DNA of 45,462 nucleotides from Planctomycetia bacterium (GCA_034440135.1 JAWXBP010000058.1:1-45462); one strand, 5' to 3'. Counted from the first letter of the stretch, positions 23,663-32,135 are shown. Numbers and translations: made by a program. Notes: generated from the letters alone by a model not told the origin.

Positions 23663-24856
23663 CTATTCGCTCTTGCCGGCGGAGATTCTGCCCGGGGCGA
23701 GCTTGAGTTGGAGCTTGGCTTTTTCGACTTCGGCCTTGAAGGTCTTGTCGTCCGAAGTGGCGATGGCTTCGTCGTAGAGCTTCAGCGCTTCCTCGTTCTT
23801 GCCGGTGAGCGAGAGGACGCGGCCTTTGAAGTAGATCACCTGGGCTTTGAGGAAGTTGTCGTCGCCGGCGAGGGAGATGACTTCGTCGAAGAAGGCGATG
23901 GCTTCGTCGTTCTTGCCGGCCTTGCGGAGCAGGCTCACCTTCACCAGGCCGAGATTCACGCGCTGGGCCGGTTCGAAGCTCTCTTCGGGCAAGAGCTCAT
24001 CGATGAGCGCCAGCATCTCGTCCATGCGGCCCATCGCGCCGTAGATATCGGCGCGGAACAGCTTGGCTTCCAGCGCCCGCTTGGCATCGGGCGTGAACTT
24101 GGCGAGCATTTCGTCCAACAGTTTGATCGCCTGGGGCGCGCTTTGCGGGGAGAACTCCTGCTTCAAGACGAAGAAGGCTTTGTCAAATTTGGCATTGTTC
24201 AGCCATTGCGTGTACTTCTGCTTCAGGCCGGCTTCATTCGCGCCGTCGAGCGTCAGGATTTCTTCGAGTTCGGGCAGATAGAATTTTACCGTCAATTCAT
24301 CGCCGACGGCCGTGAGCGCCGCGTCGAGATGCTTGGCGCGCTCGATGCCCGTTGTCTTGGCCGCGGCGTCGAGCCCGGCATCCCGTTGCTCGCGAATCTT
24401 GCGCAGTCCTTCCAGATGAGCCAGGTATTTGTCCGCGCCCCCCTTCTCATAGCCGGTCACCGCGTAGGGGCGACCCGTGGCGTCGGTGAGATAGATCGAC
24501 GGGAATCCCGTGACTTCGAATTTCTCGCGCCACGTGTTGTTTTGCTTTTGCGTCGCTTCGCTCAGTTGCGAAGTGTCGTTAGGGAAATCCAACTCCACCA
24601 GGACGAAATGCTTCGGCGCCTCCTGTTGGAACGACGTCTGGCTGAAGACTTCGTCCTTGAGCACGATGCAGAATTCACACCAGTCCGAGCCCGTGAAGTC
24701 GATCAGCAAGTCCTTGTTTTCCGACTTCGCCTGTTCCATGGCGGAGGCCATGTTGGCCGTCCAACCTTCGTCCTGCGCGACGGCCCTCGAACAGGCCAGA
24801 ACCGAGGCGACCGTTCCCAACAGCAAGGCCCCGACGAGGCCGCGAAACAACGTCAT
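23663..24856 (-). CDS. Exported thioredoxin-like protein with C-terminal TPR region
   Basis: 397 residues from ATG 24856, with GGAGAG upstream. The signal peptide (LFRGLVGALLLGTVASVL) could be cut after AVA; a Cys at 22 (VLAC) might instead be a weak lipobox. The thioredoxin_7-type domain at about 35-150 has the redox motif WCEFC (Cys60, Cys63), a cis-Pro region TGFPSIYLTDATGR, and KDLLIDFTGSDW before the active site. Residues 170-397 are helical with TPR-like units (ALKLYDEAIATSDD; NDEAIAFFDEVISLAGD). It probably acts as a periplasmic disulfide reductase or isomerase with a protein-binding tail. Partner unknown. Confidence 0.87.
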   Translation of the reverse strand: MTLFRGLVGALLLGTVASVLACSRAVAQDEGWTANMASAMEQAKSENKDLLIDFTGSDWCEFCIVLKDEVFSQTSFQQEAPKHFVLVELDFPNDTSQLSEATQKQNNTWREKFEVTGFPSIYLTDATGRPYAVTGYEKGGADKYLAHLEGLRKIREQRDAGLDAAAKTTGIERAKHLDAALTAVGDELTVKFYLPELEEILTLDGANEAGLKQKYTQWLNNAKFDKAFFVLKQEFSPQSAPQAIKLLDEMLAKFTPDAKRALEAKLFRADIYGAMGRMDEMLALIDELLPEESFEPAQRVNLGLVKVSLLRKAGKNDEAIAFFDEVISLAGDDNFLKAQVIYFKGRVLSLTGKNEEALKLYDEAIATSDDKTFKAEVEKAKLQLKLAPGRISAGKSE

Positions 24857-25144
24857 ATCAGAACTCTCCAAGTGATTTGCGAGCCAAGGCGGGAGCGCCC
24901 TGGCGGTGGGCGGTCCGGTTGTGGGGATTATAGGGGCAAGTTGCGTGCCGTGCACCGGCAACCGTGATGCGCGGCCTGATTGCCCCGACGCCATTTTCGA
25001 TGCCGCCCAGGGGGATTCGGTCACGAGGGCAGGGCTGGGGAGCAAGAAGTTTGCCTCGTTCCTGCTATCGACCTAGGGTTTCGACACCGCGCTCCTGGCC
25101 GTTGACGAAAACGGCGTAACTCCCTGATTTCCAAGCGGATTGCA
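24857..25144. other. Divergent intergenic region
   Basis: 288 bases between the thioredoxin/TPR gene and the His-rich membrane protein. I see no repeat, RNA gene or convincing operator. Both promoters must lie here but could not be located reliably. Confidence 0.35.
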
Positions 25145-26203
25145 ATGTCCACCGTCGCCACGACACGCTCCTGGTCCGCGATCTCCACGCTCAGCCCCGG
25201 CTGGCTGCGGAGTCCGCTGTTTGACGCGAATTTCATCGTGACGGGGGCGGCGGTTGCCGTCCTGACCGGCGTCGTCGGCCTCTGGAACCCGGGGATGTTC
25301 GGTTGGATGCTGATGCTCGACCTGTGGTTGCTAGGCTACCACCACGTCGTCTCGACCTTTACGCGGCTGGCGTTCGACAAAGCAAGTTTTCAACAGCATA
25401 AGTTCCTGGTGCTGCAACTGCCGCTGATCGTCCTGGCGGTGACCTTGGTGGCCGTGGTGACGTGCGGCGAATGGGTGCTGGCCACGACGTATCTGTATTG
25501 GCAATGGTTCCACTACACGCGGCAGAGTTACGGGATCGAGCGAATCTATCGCCGCAAGGCCGACCCCGCGGCGAAGATCGACGATTCGATCGCCAAGTGG
25601 TCGCTGTACTTGCTGCCGCTCTACGGCATTCTGCACCGGTCCGAGCAGGCCGCGCCGAAGTTCCTCGGGATGGACGTTCTGTACCTGCCGATCGGGATGC
25701 CGGTGACGACATTTATCGGCGCGATGGCGATCGGGGCGTTAGTGGCCTGGGTCGTGACGGTGCTGATCGCGCTGTGGCAAGGGCGGTTGGCGCTCGCGCA
25801 TACGGTGTACATGATTTCGCATCACGCAGTGTTCTTGACCGGCTACGTGTTGATCGACGATATCACCACGGGTTGGCTGGTGCTGAACGTCTGGCACAAC
25901 TTGCAGTACATCCTGTTGGTGTGGTGGTTCAACAACAATCGGTTCAAGCAGGGCTATGACCCGGCGTGCCCGTTGCTGTCGACGATCAGCCAGAACGGGA
26001 AGATGATCACGTACTTTGCGGTCTGTTTGGGAATTTCCACGTTGGCCTACGCCGCGCTGAGCACGGTGACGAACCCGATCAGCTCGACCTTGGCGGCGCC
26101 AGTGACGCTGTTCGCGTTCATGGTGATCAATTTTCATCACTACGTGGTGGATGGGATGATTTGGAAATCGCGGAAAAAATCGCCGCAGCCGGCGGTCGGC
26201 TAG
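25145..26203 (+). CDS. Polytopic membrane protein with conserved-looking histidine motifs
   Basis: 352 residues, about eight membrane segments (for example VAVLTGVVGLW, LVLQLPLIVLAVTLVAVV, TFIGAMAIGALVAWVVTVLIAL). His residues cluster at or near membrane boundaries: LGYHHVVSTFTR, WQWFHYTRQSYG, YMISHHAVFL, NVWHNLQYI and NFHHYVVDGMIWK. Repeated His pairs near membrane ends are reminiscent of membrane di-iron enzymes or Brp/Blh-type carotenoid oxygenases, but I do not recognise a defined family. The C-terminal NFHHYxxDxxxWK pattern recurs, as far as I recall, in uncharacterised bacterial membrane proteins. A metal-dependent membrane oxidoreductase is a hypothesis only. Confidence 0.75.
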   Translation: MSTVATTRSWSAISTLSPGWLRSPLFDANFIVTGAAVAVLTGVVGLWNPGMFGWMLMLDLWLLGYHHVVSTFTRLAFDKASFQQHKFLVLQLPLIVLAVTLVAVVTCGEWVLATTYLYWQWFHYTRQSYGIERIYRRKADPAAKIDDSIAKWSLYLLPLYGILHRSEQAAPKFLGMDVLYLPIGMPVTTFIGAMAIGALVAWVVTVLIALWQGRLALAHTVYMISHHAVFLTGYVLIDDITTGWLVLNVWHNLQYILLVWWFNNNRFKQGYDPACPLLSTISQNGKMITYFAVCLGISTLAYAALSTVTNPISSTLAAPVTLFAFMVINFHHYVVDGMIWKSRKKSPQPAVG

Positions 26204-26224
26204 AGCAGGGCGGCTGCAAACTTT

Positions 26225-26245
26225 CACCACGGAGGGCACGGAGGT
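26225..26245. repeat. Short CACGGAGG tandem
   Basis: ACCACGGAGGGCACGGAGG is a two-unit minisatellite of a type common in planctomycete spacers. Similar ACGAAAG units occur at 36318-36341. Confidence 0.5.
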
Positions 26246-26273
26246 GAGAGGAGATAGAGGGGCCAATATCCGT

Positions 26274-26319
26274 GTTGTGGCACGGTCTCTGTTGTGGCAC
26301 GGTCTCCCGACCGTGCCAC
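26274..26319. repeat. GTGGCACGGTC palindromic repeat cluster
   Basis: A 16-base direct repeat (26274-26289 and 26291-26306, one base apart) runs into a perfect 11-bp hairpin GTGGCACGGTC-TCCC-GACCGTGCCAC (26294-26319). A related copy in the opposite sense lies at 28617-28641. An ATG inside the repeat (26294) opens the acyltransferase frame artificially. Confidence 0.8.
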
Positions 26320-26371
26320 GGGCCCGACCGAAGGTCTCCAATTCCAGAGTTTGGCCGACCCATCGTGGCAG

Positions 26372-27607
26372 ATGTCCAATATGTCACGCGTTGCTTCAAC
26401 TTTCTCGTGCCGGCAATACTTCAGCTTCGAAGCTGTCCCTGGGAGCATCGCGGCGCTCGATGGCTTGCGCGGAATCGCGATCTTGCTGGTGTTGTTCCGG
26501 CATGGTGTGCGGCCGTTTTATGATTCGCGCGAGGCGGCGATTGGCGGGTTTGGCTGGGATTTGATGACGCCAATGGTGAATGGCTGGGCGGGCGTCGATC
26601 TCTTTTTTGTGCTGAGCGGGTTTCTGGTCTCGCACCATATCCTGAAACGCTGGAGCGCGGAGTTTCGCTTCGGCGAATTGCGCGACTATCTCGTCAAACG
26701 CATTTTGCGAATCGTGCCCGCGTACTATGCCTGGCTATTCGTCGTGGCGGGCGGTCTGTTGCCATTTTATCGCGTGCCGGCCAGCGTAGTGCGCGAGCAG
26801 CTTTGGGTTCACCTGCTGTTTTTGCAGGACTATGTGCCGAGCCGGATCGTCGTGGCCTTCTGGTCGCTGGGCGTGGAAGAGAAGTTCTATCTTTCGATTC
26901 CGCTGTTGATTGTCCCTGTGGCGAGAATGAAATCGCCGGCGCGGCGGGCGGCGCTGATCGCGCTCATGACGCTGGTTCCGCTGGGGCTGCGGGCGTTGAC
27001 CTACGCGCGGCACGGTGCGTTCGAGGGCTACGAAGATTGCTTCTGGACGATGCGCAGCCCGTTTCACTTGGCGTTGGATTCGCTGCTGGTGGGCTCGCTG
27101 TGCGCATTTCTGGTGCGCGATCGCCAGGCGTTCGGCTGGCTAAATCGTCCGGAGACTCCGCGCCGGTTGTTGCTGGCGGGAACGGCTCTGGTCGCCGCGC
27201 TGATTGGATTCAAGCCGTTGTTGAACGAGATCAACGGGTTCAGCAGCACGCTGTTGTTCAGTCTACTGGCCTGGGGCTTCGGCGCAGTGCTGCTGGGGCT
27301 GGTCTTGGAACCCAAACGCGAGCGGCCGCTGCTCGGATCGCGCGCGATGTTGGTGCTGTCGAAACTCTCGTACAGCCTGTACCTCGTCCACATGTGCTTC
27401 ATCGGCGTCACGCTGTCCGCAGTGCGGACATTACCAGGCTTCGACAACCTACCGCGCGGCCTGCAGTTCCTAATCTATTTCCCGGTGTTCGCGGTGGTCT
27501 CGATGCTGGCAGCCATGGCCCTGCACTTCGCGGTGGAGAAGCCGTTTCTTGTGATCAAAGATTCGTACGGGGCGGCACTTCCAAGGCGAGCAAAAGTCGG
27601 AGTTTGA
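26372..27607 (+). CDS. Acyltransferase 3 family membrane protein
   Basis: 411 residues from ATG 26372 (ATG 26381 also possible; the longer frame begins in a repeat). The N-terminal signature ALDGLRGIAILLVLFRHGV contains the RxxH motif (Arg and catalytic-type His) of the family, and DLFFVLSGFLVSHHIL follows. About ten membrane segments. Members such as OafA, NodX and ExoZ O-acetylate lipopolysaccharide, Nod factor or exopolysaccharide, transferring acyl groups across the inner membrane. The acceptor here is unknown. An envelope polysaccharide is likely. The TGA stop falls at the beginning of an AGTTTGAAG repeat copy. Confidence 0.9.
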   Translation: MSNMSRVASTFSCRQYFSFEAVPGSIAALDGLRGIAILLVLFRHGVRPFYDSREAAIGGFGWDLMTPMVNGWAGVDLFFVLSGFLVSHHILKRWSAEFRFGELRDYLVKRILRIVPAYYAWLFVVAGGLLPFYRVPASVVREQLWVHLLFLQDYVPSRIVVAFWSLGVEEKFYLSIPLLIVPVARMKSPARRAALIALMTLVPLGLRALTYARHGAFEGYEDCFWTMRSPFHLALDSLLVGSLCAFLVRDRQAFGWLNRPETPRRLLLAGTALVAALIGFKPLLNEINGFSSTLLFSLLAWGFGAVLLGLVLEPKRERPLLGSRAMLVLSKLSYSLYLVHMCFIGVTLSAVRTLPGFDNLPRGLQFLIYFPVFAVVSMLAAMALHFAVEKPFLVIKDSYGAALPRRAKVGV

Positions 27608-27690
27608 AGTTTTCAGTTTTCAGTGAGCCTTTGATCGCCCCACTGAACACTGAACACTTCAAACTTCCCGTGAAAACTTCAAACTCACTC
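27601..27690. repeat. Inverted copies of the AGTTTGAAG repeat between convergent genes
   Basis: A forward copy (27601-27626) faces an inverted copy (27641-27665) and a further inverted partial copy (27672-27690). The forward copy supplies the acyltransferase stop and the last inverted copy abuts the stop of the minus-strand hydrolase. The foldback could act as a bidirectional terminator. Confidence 0.8.
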
Positions 27691-28441
27691 ATTCCAACCC
27701 TGCAATGAACTCATCTAGCGCCGCGTAAAACAACTCCTCCGGCAGATCATTATGGTCCCCGCCGGGGATTTCCAGGAAGCGCTTGGGGCTGTTCGCCAGG
27801 GCGTGGAGTTGTTGGCCGAGGTGGCAGGGGACGACCTCGTCGGCGTCGCCGTGGCTTTGCAGGAGCGGACCTCGATAGCGAGCGATTTTGCTCGCCGAGT
27901 CGAGGCGATTGCGCATCAGCCAGCGAACGGGCAGCCAGGGGTAATGCTCAGCGGCAGCGTCGGGGAGCGAAGTAAACGTGCTTTGCAGGACCAAGCCGCG
28001 GGCGCCGTCCTCAGCGGCGAGATCGACCGCGACGCCGCCCCCCATCGAGAATCCCCAGAGGACGATGTCCGGTTCGCGCTGCCCGCTGCGCTCGGCGAGC
28101 CATTTCCGCGCTGCCCGGGCATCGGCGAGGATGCCGGCTTCACTGGGTGAACCGGTGCTCTTGCCATAGCCGCGATAGTCGATGGCGAGCGCCGCCACGC
28201 CGAGGCGCTGTTGCAAAATGCGCAATTCGTCCGCCAACCCGCGGATGTTGCCGCCGTTGCCGTGGAGCAACAAGAGTGTGGCGCGGGGCGAATCGACAGG
28301 CGCGAACCAGCCGTGTAGCGTCACATCGTCGGATGATGGGATTTCCACGTCCTCGTAAACCAAATCGCGGGGCTGCCAGCGCGGATCTGCGGCGGCATAG
28401 GCCGAAGGCCGGAAAACGAGATAGTTTTCGAAACTCCACAT
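27689..28441 (-). CDS. Alpha/beta hydrolase, probably membrane-anchored, start unclear
   Basis: 250 residues from ATG 28441. Motifs: oxyanion segment LLLHGNGGNIRG, nucleophile elbow LWGFSMGGGVA (GxSxG), acid region SHGDADEVVP and catalytic His in PGGDHND. These fit the serine hydrolase family that includes YqkD/BEM46-like proteins. In frame upstream of the ATG the sequence reads LRLSFLAFLAWLGLVTA, a good membrane anchor, but no ATG, GTG or TTG precedes it before a stop inside the adjacent repeat (28547-28549). Either the anchor is lost or translation starts at an unusual codon such as CTG (28490-28492). Substrate unknown. Confidence 0.85.
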   Translation of the reverse strand: MWSFENYLVFRPSAYAAADPRWQPRDLVYEDVEIPSSDDVTLHGWFAPVDSPRATLLLLHGNGGNIRGLADELRILQQRLGVAALAIDYRGYGKSTGSPSEAGILADARAARKWLAERSGQREPDIVLWGFSMGGGVAVDLAAEDGARGLVLQSTFTSLPDAAAEHYPWLPVRWLMRNRLDSASKIARYRGPLLQSHGDADEVVPCHLGQQLHALANSPKRFLEIPGGDHNDLPEELFYAALDEFIAGLE

Positions 28442-28520
28442 CGCGGTGACGAGTCCGAGCCAAGCGAGGAAAGCGAGAAAGGAAAGACGCAGGCTGATTC
28501 GAGATAAGCGGTGGAGCGTG

Positions 28521-28689
28521 AGTTTGAAGTTTTCAGTGTTCAGTTTTCAGTCTCCTGGACGCACGGCTTGGGAGGCAATGGTGGATGCTCTGATGGCTCA
28601 ACTTGTCCTGGAACCAGTGGCACGGTCGGGAGACCGGCCACAACGGCGCTTTTCTCCCACTGAAAACTGAACACTGAAAACTTCAAACT
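28521..28689. repeat. Perfect 31-bp inverted repeat enclosing another repeat copy
   Basis: Arms 28521-28551 and 28659-28689 are exact reverse complements over 31 bases (AGTTTGAAGTTTTCAGTGTT...). The 107-base interior contains a degenerate GTGGCACGGTC hairpin (28617-28641). A further inverted 14-base fragment lies at 28695-28708. No open reading frame of its own. Confidence 0.85.
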
Positions 28690-28713
28690 CCCCCGAAAAC
28701 TTCAAACTGTTAA

Positions 28714-28750
28714 CAAAAAACCCCCACGCCGCTGGTACGACGTGAGGGCC
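28714..28750 (-). terminator. Intrinsic terminator of the DUF1571 gene
   Basis: On the minus strand CCTCACG pairs with CGTGGGG across a short GC-rich loop, followed by TTTTTTG. It lies 33 bases after the stop at 28783. Confidence 0.75.
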
Positions 28751-28782
28751 GATTTGGTTTGCGACAGTGAGCTCCGCTCCGA

Positions 28783-29712
28783 CTAAAAATCGTATTCCGG
28801 GTTCTTCTGATCGAAGTCCAGGTCGGTGAAGTTGTTGTCGAACTTGATGTTGTAGTAGGTGTATTCCTCGAGCAGGACCGGCTCGCCTTCCGGGTCGTTG
28901 GCCTTGGGCCATTCGTAGGCCTCGTAGCGGACCGGGACGTTGAGCTCGTCGTCGACATAAATCCGGGCCAGGTGGAACAGGAAGTTCCGCCGCGCGACCG
29001 GGTGATGCACCTGGATGCAAGTGGCGCTGCGCTCGTTGATCTTGGCTTCGCGGTAAAGCTCGACTTCGCACTCGCCGTATTGCATGTCGTGCTCGCCGAC
29101 TTCAATCAGGCGTTCGACGAGGTGCAGGATGCCGATCTCCGTGATCGGATAGCGGTTGCCGGACATGGCCAGCATGCTATTCGGCTTCAACGAGACCGTG
29201 CCAACAAGGCGCTTCTTGATGCCGGTCGGGTGCGCCAGCAGTTCGCCGTTGTTTTTGTCGCGAACGTAGATGACTTCCTGACCCTTCATCGAATCGGGGC
29301 CTTTGAAGCGCAGGTACACGCTGAACGGCTCGTGGCGGACTTTCATGAAGACATATTGCGCTTCGCCCAATTCGCCGTCGATGCGTTCGCGCTTGACGAA
29401 ATCGCAGGAGTAGTCCTGTTTCGCGCGGACGTCTTCCAGGCCATGCTTCGCCCAGCGGACGGCCGGCAGCAGCGGGTGCTCGCCAGGGGCGGCGTCAGCC
29501 AGGTCCTTGGTGGAAAGCTTGCGCGAGGCCGGCGAGCCGACCGCGGCCACGGCCACGGCCGTATCGGCGGCAGCCTGTTGTTGCGCCACCCGGTAGACCG
29601 GCTCGCGCAGGCCTTCACGGGGCTGTTGAGCAATCGAATGGCCAGCTTGCGCGGCCAGCGCGAGGGCTAAGGCCGTACAGGCCCAGCGGCGAAAGTTCAT
29701 CCGTAAACTCAT
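28783..29712 (-). CDS. Exported DUF1571 protein
   Basis: 309 residues from ATG 29712, selected because GAGGAGGGG precedes it at good distance. Signal peptide: FRRWACTALALALAAQAG, cleavage near SIAQ. The mature part contains the features of DUF1571: YSCDFVKRERIDGEL, VYLRFKGPDSMKGQEVIYV, SMLAMSGNRYPITEIG, IQVHHP, and a late YVDDELNVPVRYEAYEWP. This domain is frequent in planctomycetes. It resembles outer-membrane lipoprotein-sorting (LolA/LolB-like) beta folds, which I give as inference. It is probably periplasmic. Function unproven. Monocistronic, with its own terminator. Confidence 0.85.
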   Translation of the reverse strand: MSLRMNFRRWACTALALALAAQAGHSIAQQPREGLREPVYRVAQQQAAADTAVAVAAVGSPASRKLSTKDLADAAPGEHPLLPAVRWAKHGLEDVRAKQDYSCDFVKRERIDGELGEAQYVFMKVRHEPFSVYLRFKGPDSMKGQEVIYVRDKNNGELLAHPTGIKKRLVGTVSLKPNSMLAMSGNRYPITEIGILHLVERLIEVGEHDMQYGECEVELYREAKINERSATCIQVHHPVARRNFLFHLARIYVDDELNVPVRYEAYEWPKANDPEGEPVLLEEYTYYNIKFDNNFTDLDFDQKNPEYDF

Positions 29713-30123
29713 GGGCACCCCTCCTCTTGGGTGGCGCATTCAGGGCCGTCGTTTGCGAGTGGGCGGCGGGCCGTCGTGCGGTAATTTGTACTGCGAAGCG
29801 TCGTGACTGGGTCGCCAGCCAGCTGGGCGGAATTGTGGGCAAGTCGCCCAACCGGAACACCGCCTGCGGGGAGCGGCGCGCCTGGCCACGAGACTGTGCT
29901 GGTCCGTGTCGATCCTGCTAGCATGGTGGAATTATTACGTCATATCGCCCGGCGTGCGAGACGAAATTCTCTCCCGCGCCGCCTGTAACGGGTGGACCCA
30001 TTGGCGAGAGTTTATGTCGGGCGGGAGCTGGCGCGGTGAGGCAAGTTGCGCTGCGCTTGCGGCGTGAACCGATCGAGGAACGCTGATTGGTGCTGGGTTT
30101 TTCATTTACGTCGTGATCTGTCC
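29713..30123. other. Divergent intergenic region, about 410 bases
   Basis: Between the DUF1571 gene (minus) and the TylF-like methyltransferase (plus). Apart from the DUF1571 ribosome-binding site at 29718-29727, I see no RNA gene, clear promoter or repeat. An in-frame extension of the methyltransferase up to 30046 is possible but looks non-conserved. Confidence 0.4.
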
Positions 30124-30786
30124 ATGATTGAACTGCCTGATTTTGAGCGGGCCTGGGATTTTGAGAATGGCTTCTATTTGACCTCCGATCCGTCGCGGTT
30201 GGGGAAGCTGTTGGCGCACTACGAGCTGTTCCGGCTGGCGATGGCGGCGCCGGGGGCGATTGTCGAGTGCGGGGTGTTCAAAGGGGCGTCATTGGCGCGG
30301 TTCGCCATGTTTCGGCGATTGTTTGACCGCGCGGCGGAGCGGCCGATCGTAGGGTTCGATTCCTTCGGGCCGTTCCCCACGACGGCGCACGAGCCGGATC
30401 AAGCGCTACGCGAGCGGTTTATCTCAGCGGCCGGCGGCGAGAGTATTTCCACGGACCAACTGCGCCAGGTGTTGGCCCGGAAAGGCTGCGGCGAAGATGT
30501 CGAGCTCGTCGCGGGCGACATCACGCGGACCGTGCCGGAGTATCTGGCCAAGTATCCGGAGCTGACGATCTCGCTGCTGAATCTAGATACCGACCTCTAT
30601 GAACCGGCGCAGGTGATTTTGGAGCAGCTTTATCCGCGGATCGCGCCGGGCGGCATCCTCCTGCTCGACGATTACGGCGTATTTCCCGGAGAAACGCGGG
30701 CGGTGGACGAATACTTCGGCGGCCAAGCGGAGATTCGCAGGTTGTCGTTCGGCGCGACGCCGGCTTATGTGGTGAAGGAAGCTTGA
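30124..30786 (+). CDS. TylF/MycF-like class I methyltransferase
   Basis: 220 residues from ATG 30124. The SAM-binding start is AIVECGVFKGASLARFA, followed by IVGFDSFGPFP, DITRTVPEYL, and the late acidic motifs LLNLDTDLYEPAQVIL and LLDDYGVFPGETRAVDEYF. These late Asp residues match the metal- and substrate-binding region of macrocin O-methyltransferase TylF and MycF, which O-methylate sugars. Relatives in bacterial glycan clusters methylate surface sugars. The substrate here is not evident. The acylphosphatase gene follows closely on the same strand. Confidence 0.85.
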   Translation: MIELPDFERAWDFENGFYLTSDPSRLGKLLAHYELFRLAMAAPGAIVECGVFKGASLARFAMFRRLFDRAAERPIVGFDSFGPFPTTAHEPDQALRERFISAAGGESISTDQLRQVLARKGCGEDVELVAGDITRTVPEYLAKYPELTISLLNLDTDLYEPAQVILEQLYPRIAPGGILLLDDYGVFPGETRAVDEYFGGQAEIRRLSFGATPAYVVKEA

Positions 30787-30842
30787 GCGGCTGGCGGGCT
30801 GTTGGGGGCGTGGATATACTCGAAGCTTCCCCAAAATTGGCG

Positions 30843-31130
30843 ATGAGTTTGCGCATGGCCTGCGAGCATTGGGATGTGCGGTTTGTAGGGCATGTGCAGG
30901 GGGTCGGGTTCCGGTACTCGACCGTGGGGATCGCCCGGGGCTTTGAAGTCTCGGGCACGGTGGAAAATCTTCCGGACGGAAGCGTGCGGATGACCGTAGA
31001 AGGACAGGCGGAAGAATTGCGCTCATTTCTGGGCGAGATTCAACGGGCCTTTGACGGGCACATCCGCGAGACGTTGGTGGATCGCCTGCCGGCCAGCGGC
31101 GCATTCACCGGATTCACCATTCGCCATTAG
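30843..31130 (+). CDS. acyP: Acylphosphatase
   Basis: 95 residues from ATG 30843; a TTG at 30783 would add a non-conserved tail. Motif 1 GHVQGVGFRYST provides the phosphate-binding loop with the catalytic Arg, and motif 2 GTVENLPDGSVRM normally contains the catalytic Asn (VEN). Length and motifs are standard for the family, which hydrolyses carboxyl-phosphate bonds such as those of acetyl or 1,3-bisphosphoglycerate. Cytoplasmic. Context with a methyltransferase upstream and an ABC permease downstream gives no extra clue. Confidence 0.93.
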   Translation: MSLRMACEHWDVRFVGHVQGVGFRYSTVGIARGFEVSGTVENLPDGSVRMTVEGQAEELRSFLGEIQRAFDGHIRETLVDRLPASGAFTGFTIRH

Positions 31131-31178
31131 CGCGAGCGGGCTTTTCTGATTCAGGGGCGGCAACGGCGGAGTATCGAC

Positions 31179-32120
31179 GTGGCAAACGGACTGTTGTTGG
31201 CGGACATCACGCCTTGGCTGACGCCTTTGGCAATCGTGGGCGCGACCGCCATCGGGGCGGTGATCGCGCTGTTCGCGCTCTATTTCCTCGTCGTGGCGAT
31301 CTCGCACAAGACCGCGGCCATCGCGCAGGCGGCGAGCAAAGAAGCGCTCGCACAACCGATTTTTTTCGTCGTGGCGATGATCGCCTCGGTAATGTTGCTG
31401 CTGTTCCCCTTCTTGCCTTACAACACGTTCGGCGAGGATATCAAGATCGTCAAGGATTCCGGGTTGACGGTGATTCTGCTGGCCGCGGTGTTCGTGGCGG
31501 TGTGGAACGCCAGCATCTCCGTGGCGGATGAAATTGAAGGTCGCACCGCGCTGACGCTCTTGTCCAAGCCGGTGGGACGCCGGCAGTTCATCATCGGCAA
31601 GTTCTTGGGAATCGTGTTTCCGGTGGCGATGTTGTTCATCCTGCTGGGGACGATCTTCCTGGCCACGATTTCGTACAAGGTGGTCTACGACGCGCGCGAG
31701 ACGTCGCATCCGGTGCCGGAATGGTCGCAGTGCATGGAAGAGGTCGTACACACCTCGCCGGGGCTGATCCTGGGGCTGTTCGAGGCGATCGTATTCACCG
31801 GGATCAGCGTGGCGATCTCCACGCGACTGCCGGTGCTGCCGAACCTGATCATCTGTTTGATGATCTACCTGGTAGGGCACTTAACACCGGTGCTGATGCA
31901 ATCCAGCGCCGTGGGCGAAAATCAGATCGTGCAGTTCATGGGCACGTTCCTGGCGACGATCTTTCCGGTGCTCGACCACTTCAACATCCAGTCGGCAATC
32001 GCCGCCGGAAAACCCGTGCCCTGGCTGTATGTGCTCTGGGCGTTCGGCTATTGCGCCATCTACAGCACAATCGCCGTGCTGGCGGCCCTGATCATGTTCG
32101 AAGACCGCGACCTGGCGTAA
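31179..32120 (+). CDS. ABC-2 type transporter permease
   Basis: 313 residues from GTG 31179, with a GGAG sequence before it. About six to seven membrane segments (LAIVGATAIGAVIALFALYFLVV; IFFVVAMIASVMLLLFPFL; IVFPVAMLFILLGTIFLATI; LYVLWAFGYCAIYSTIAVLAALIMF). The cytoplasmic turn ADEIEGRTALTLLSKPVGRRQFIIGKFLG is the typical coupling region of ABC-2 permeases of the NosY/GldF type. No ATPase gene is adjacent downstream, so its partner is elsewhere. Substrate unknown. Confidence 0.85.
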   Translation: MANGLLLADITPWLTPLAIVGATAIGAVIALFALYFLVVAISHKTAAIAQAASKEALAQPIFFVVAMIASVMLLLFPFLPYNTFGEDIKIVKDSGLTVILLAAVFVAVWNASISVADEIEGRTALTLLSKPVGRRQFIIGKFLGIVFPVAMLFILLGTIFLATISYKVVYDARETSHPVPEWSQCMEEVVHTSPGLILGLFEAIVFTGISVAISTRLPVLPNLIICLMIYLVGHLTPVLMQSSAVGENQIVQFMGTFLATIFPVLDHFNIQSAIAAGKPVPWLYVLWAFGYCAIYSTIAVLAALIMFEDRDLA

Positions 32121-32135
32121 ACTTGCAGGAAATTG

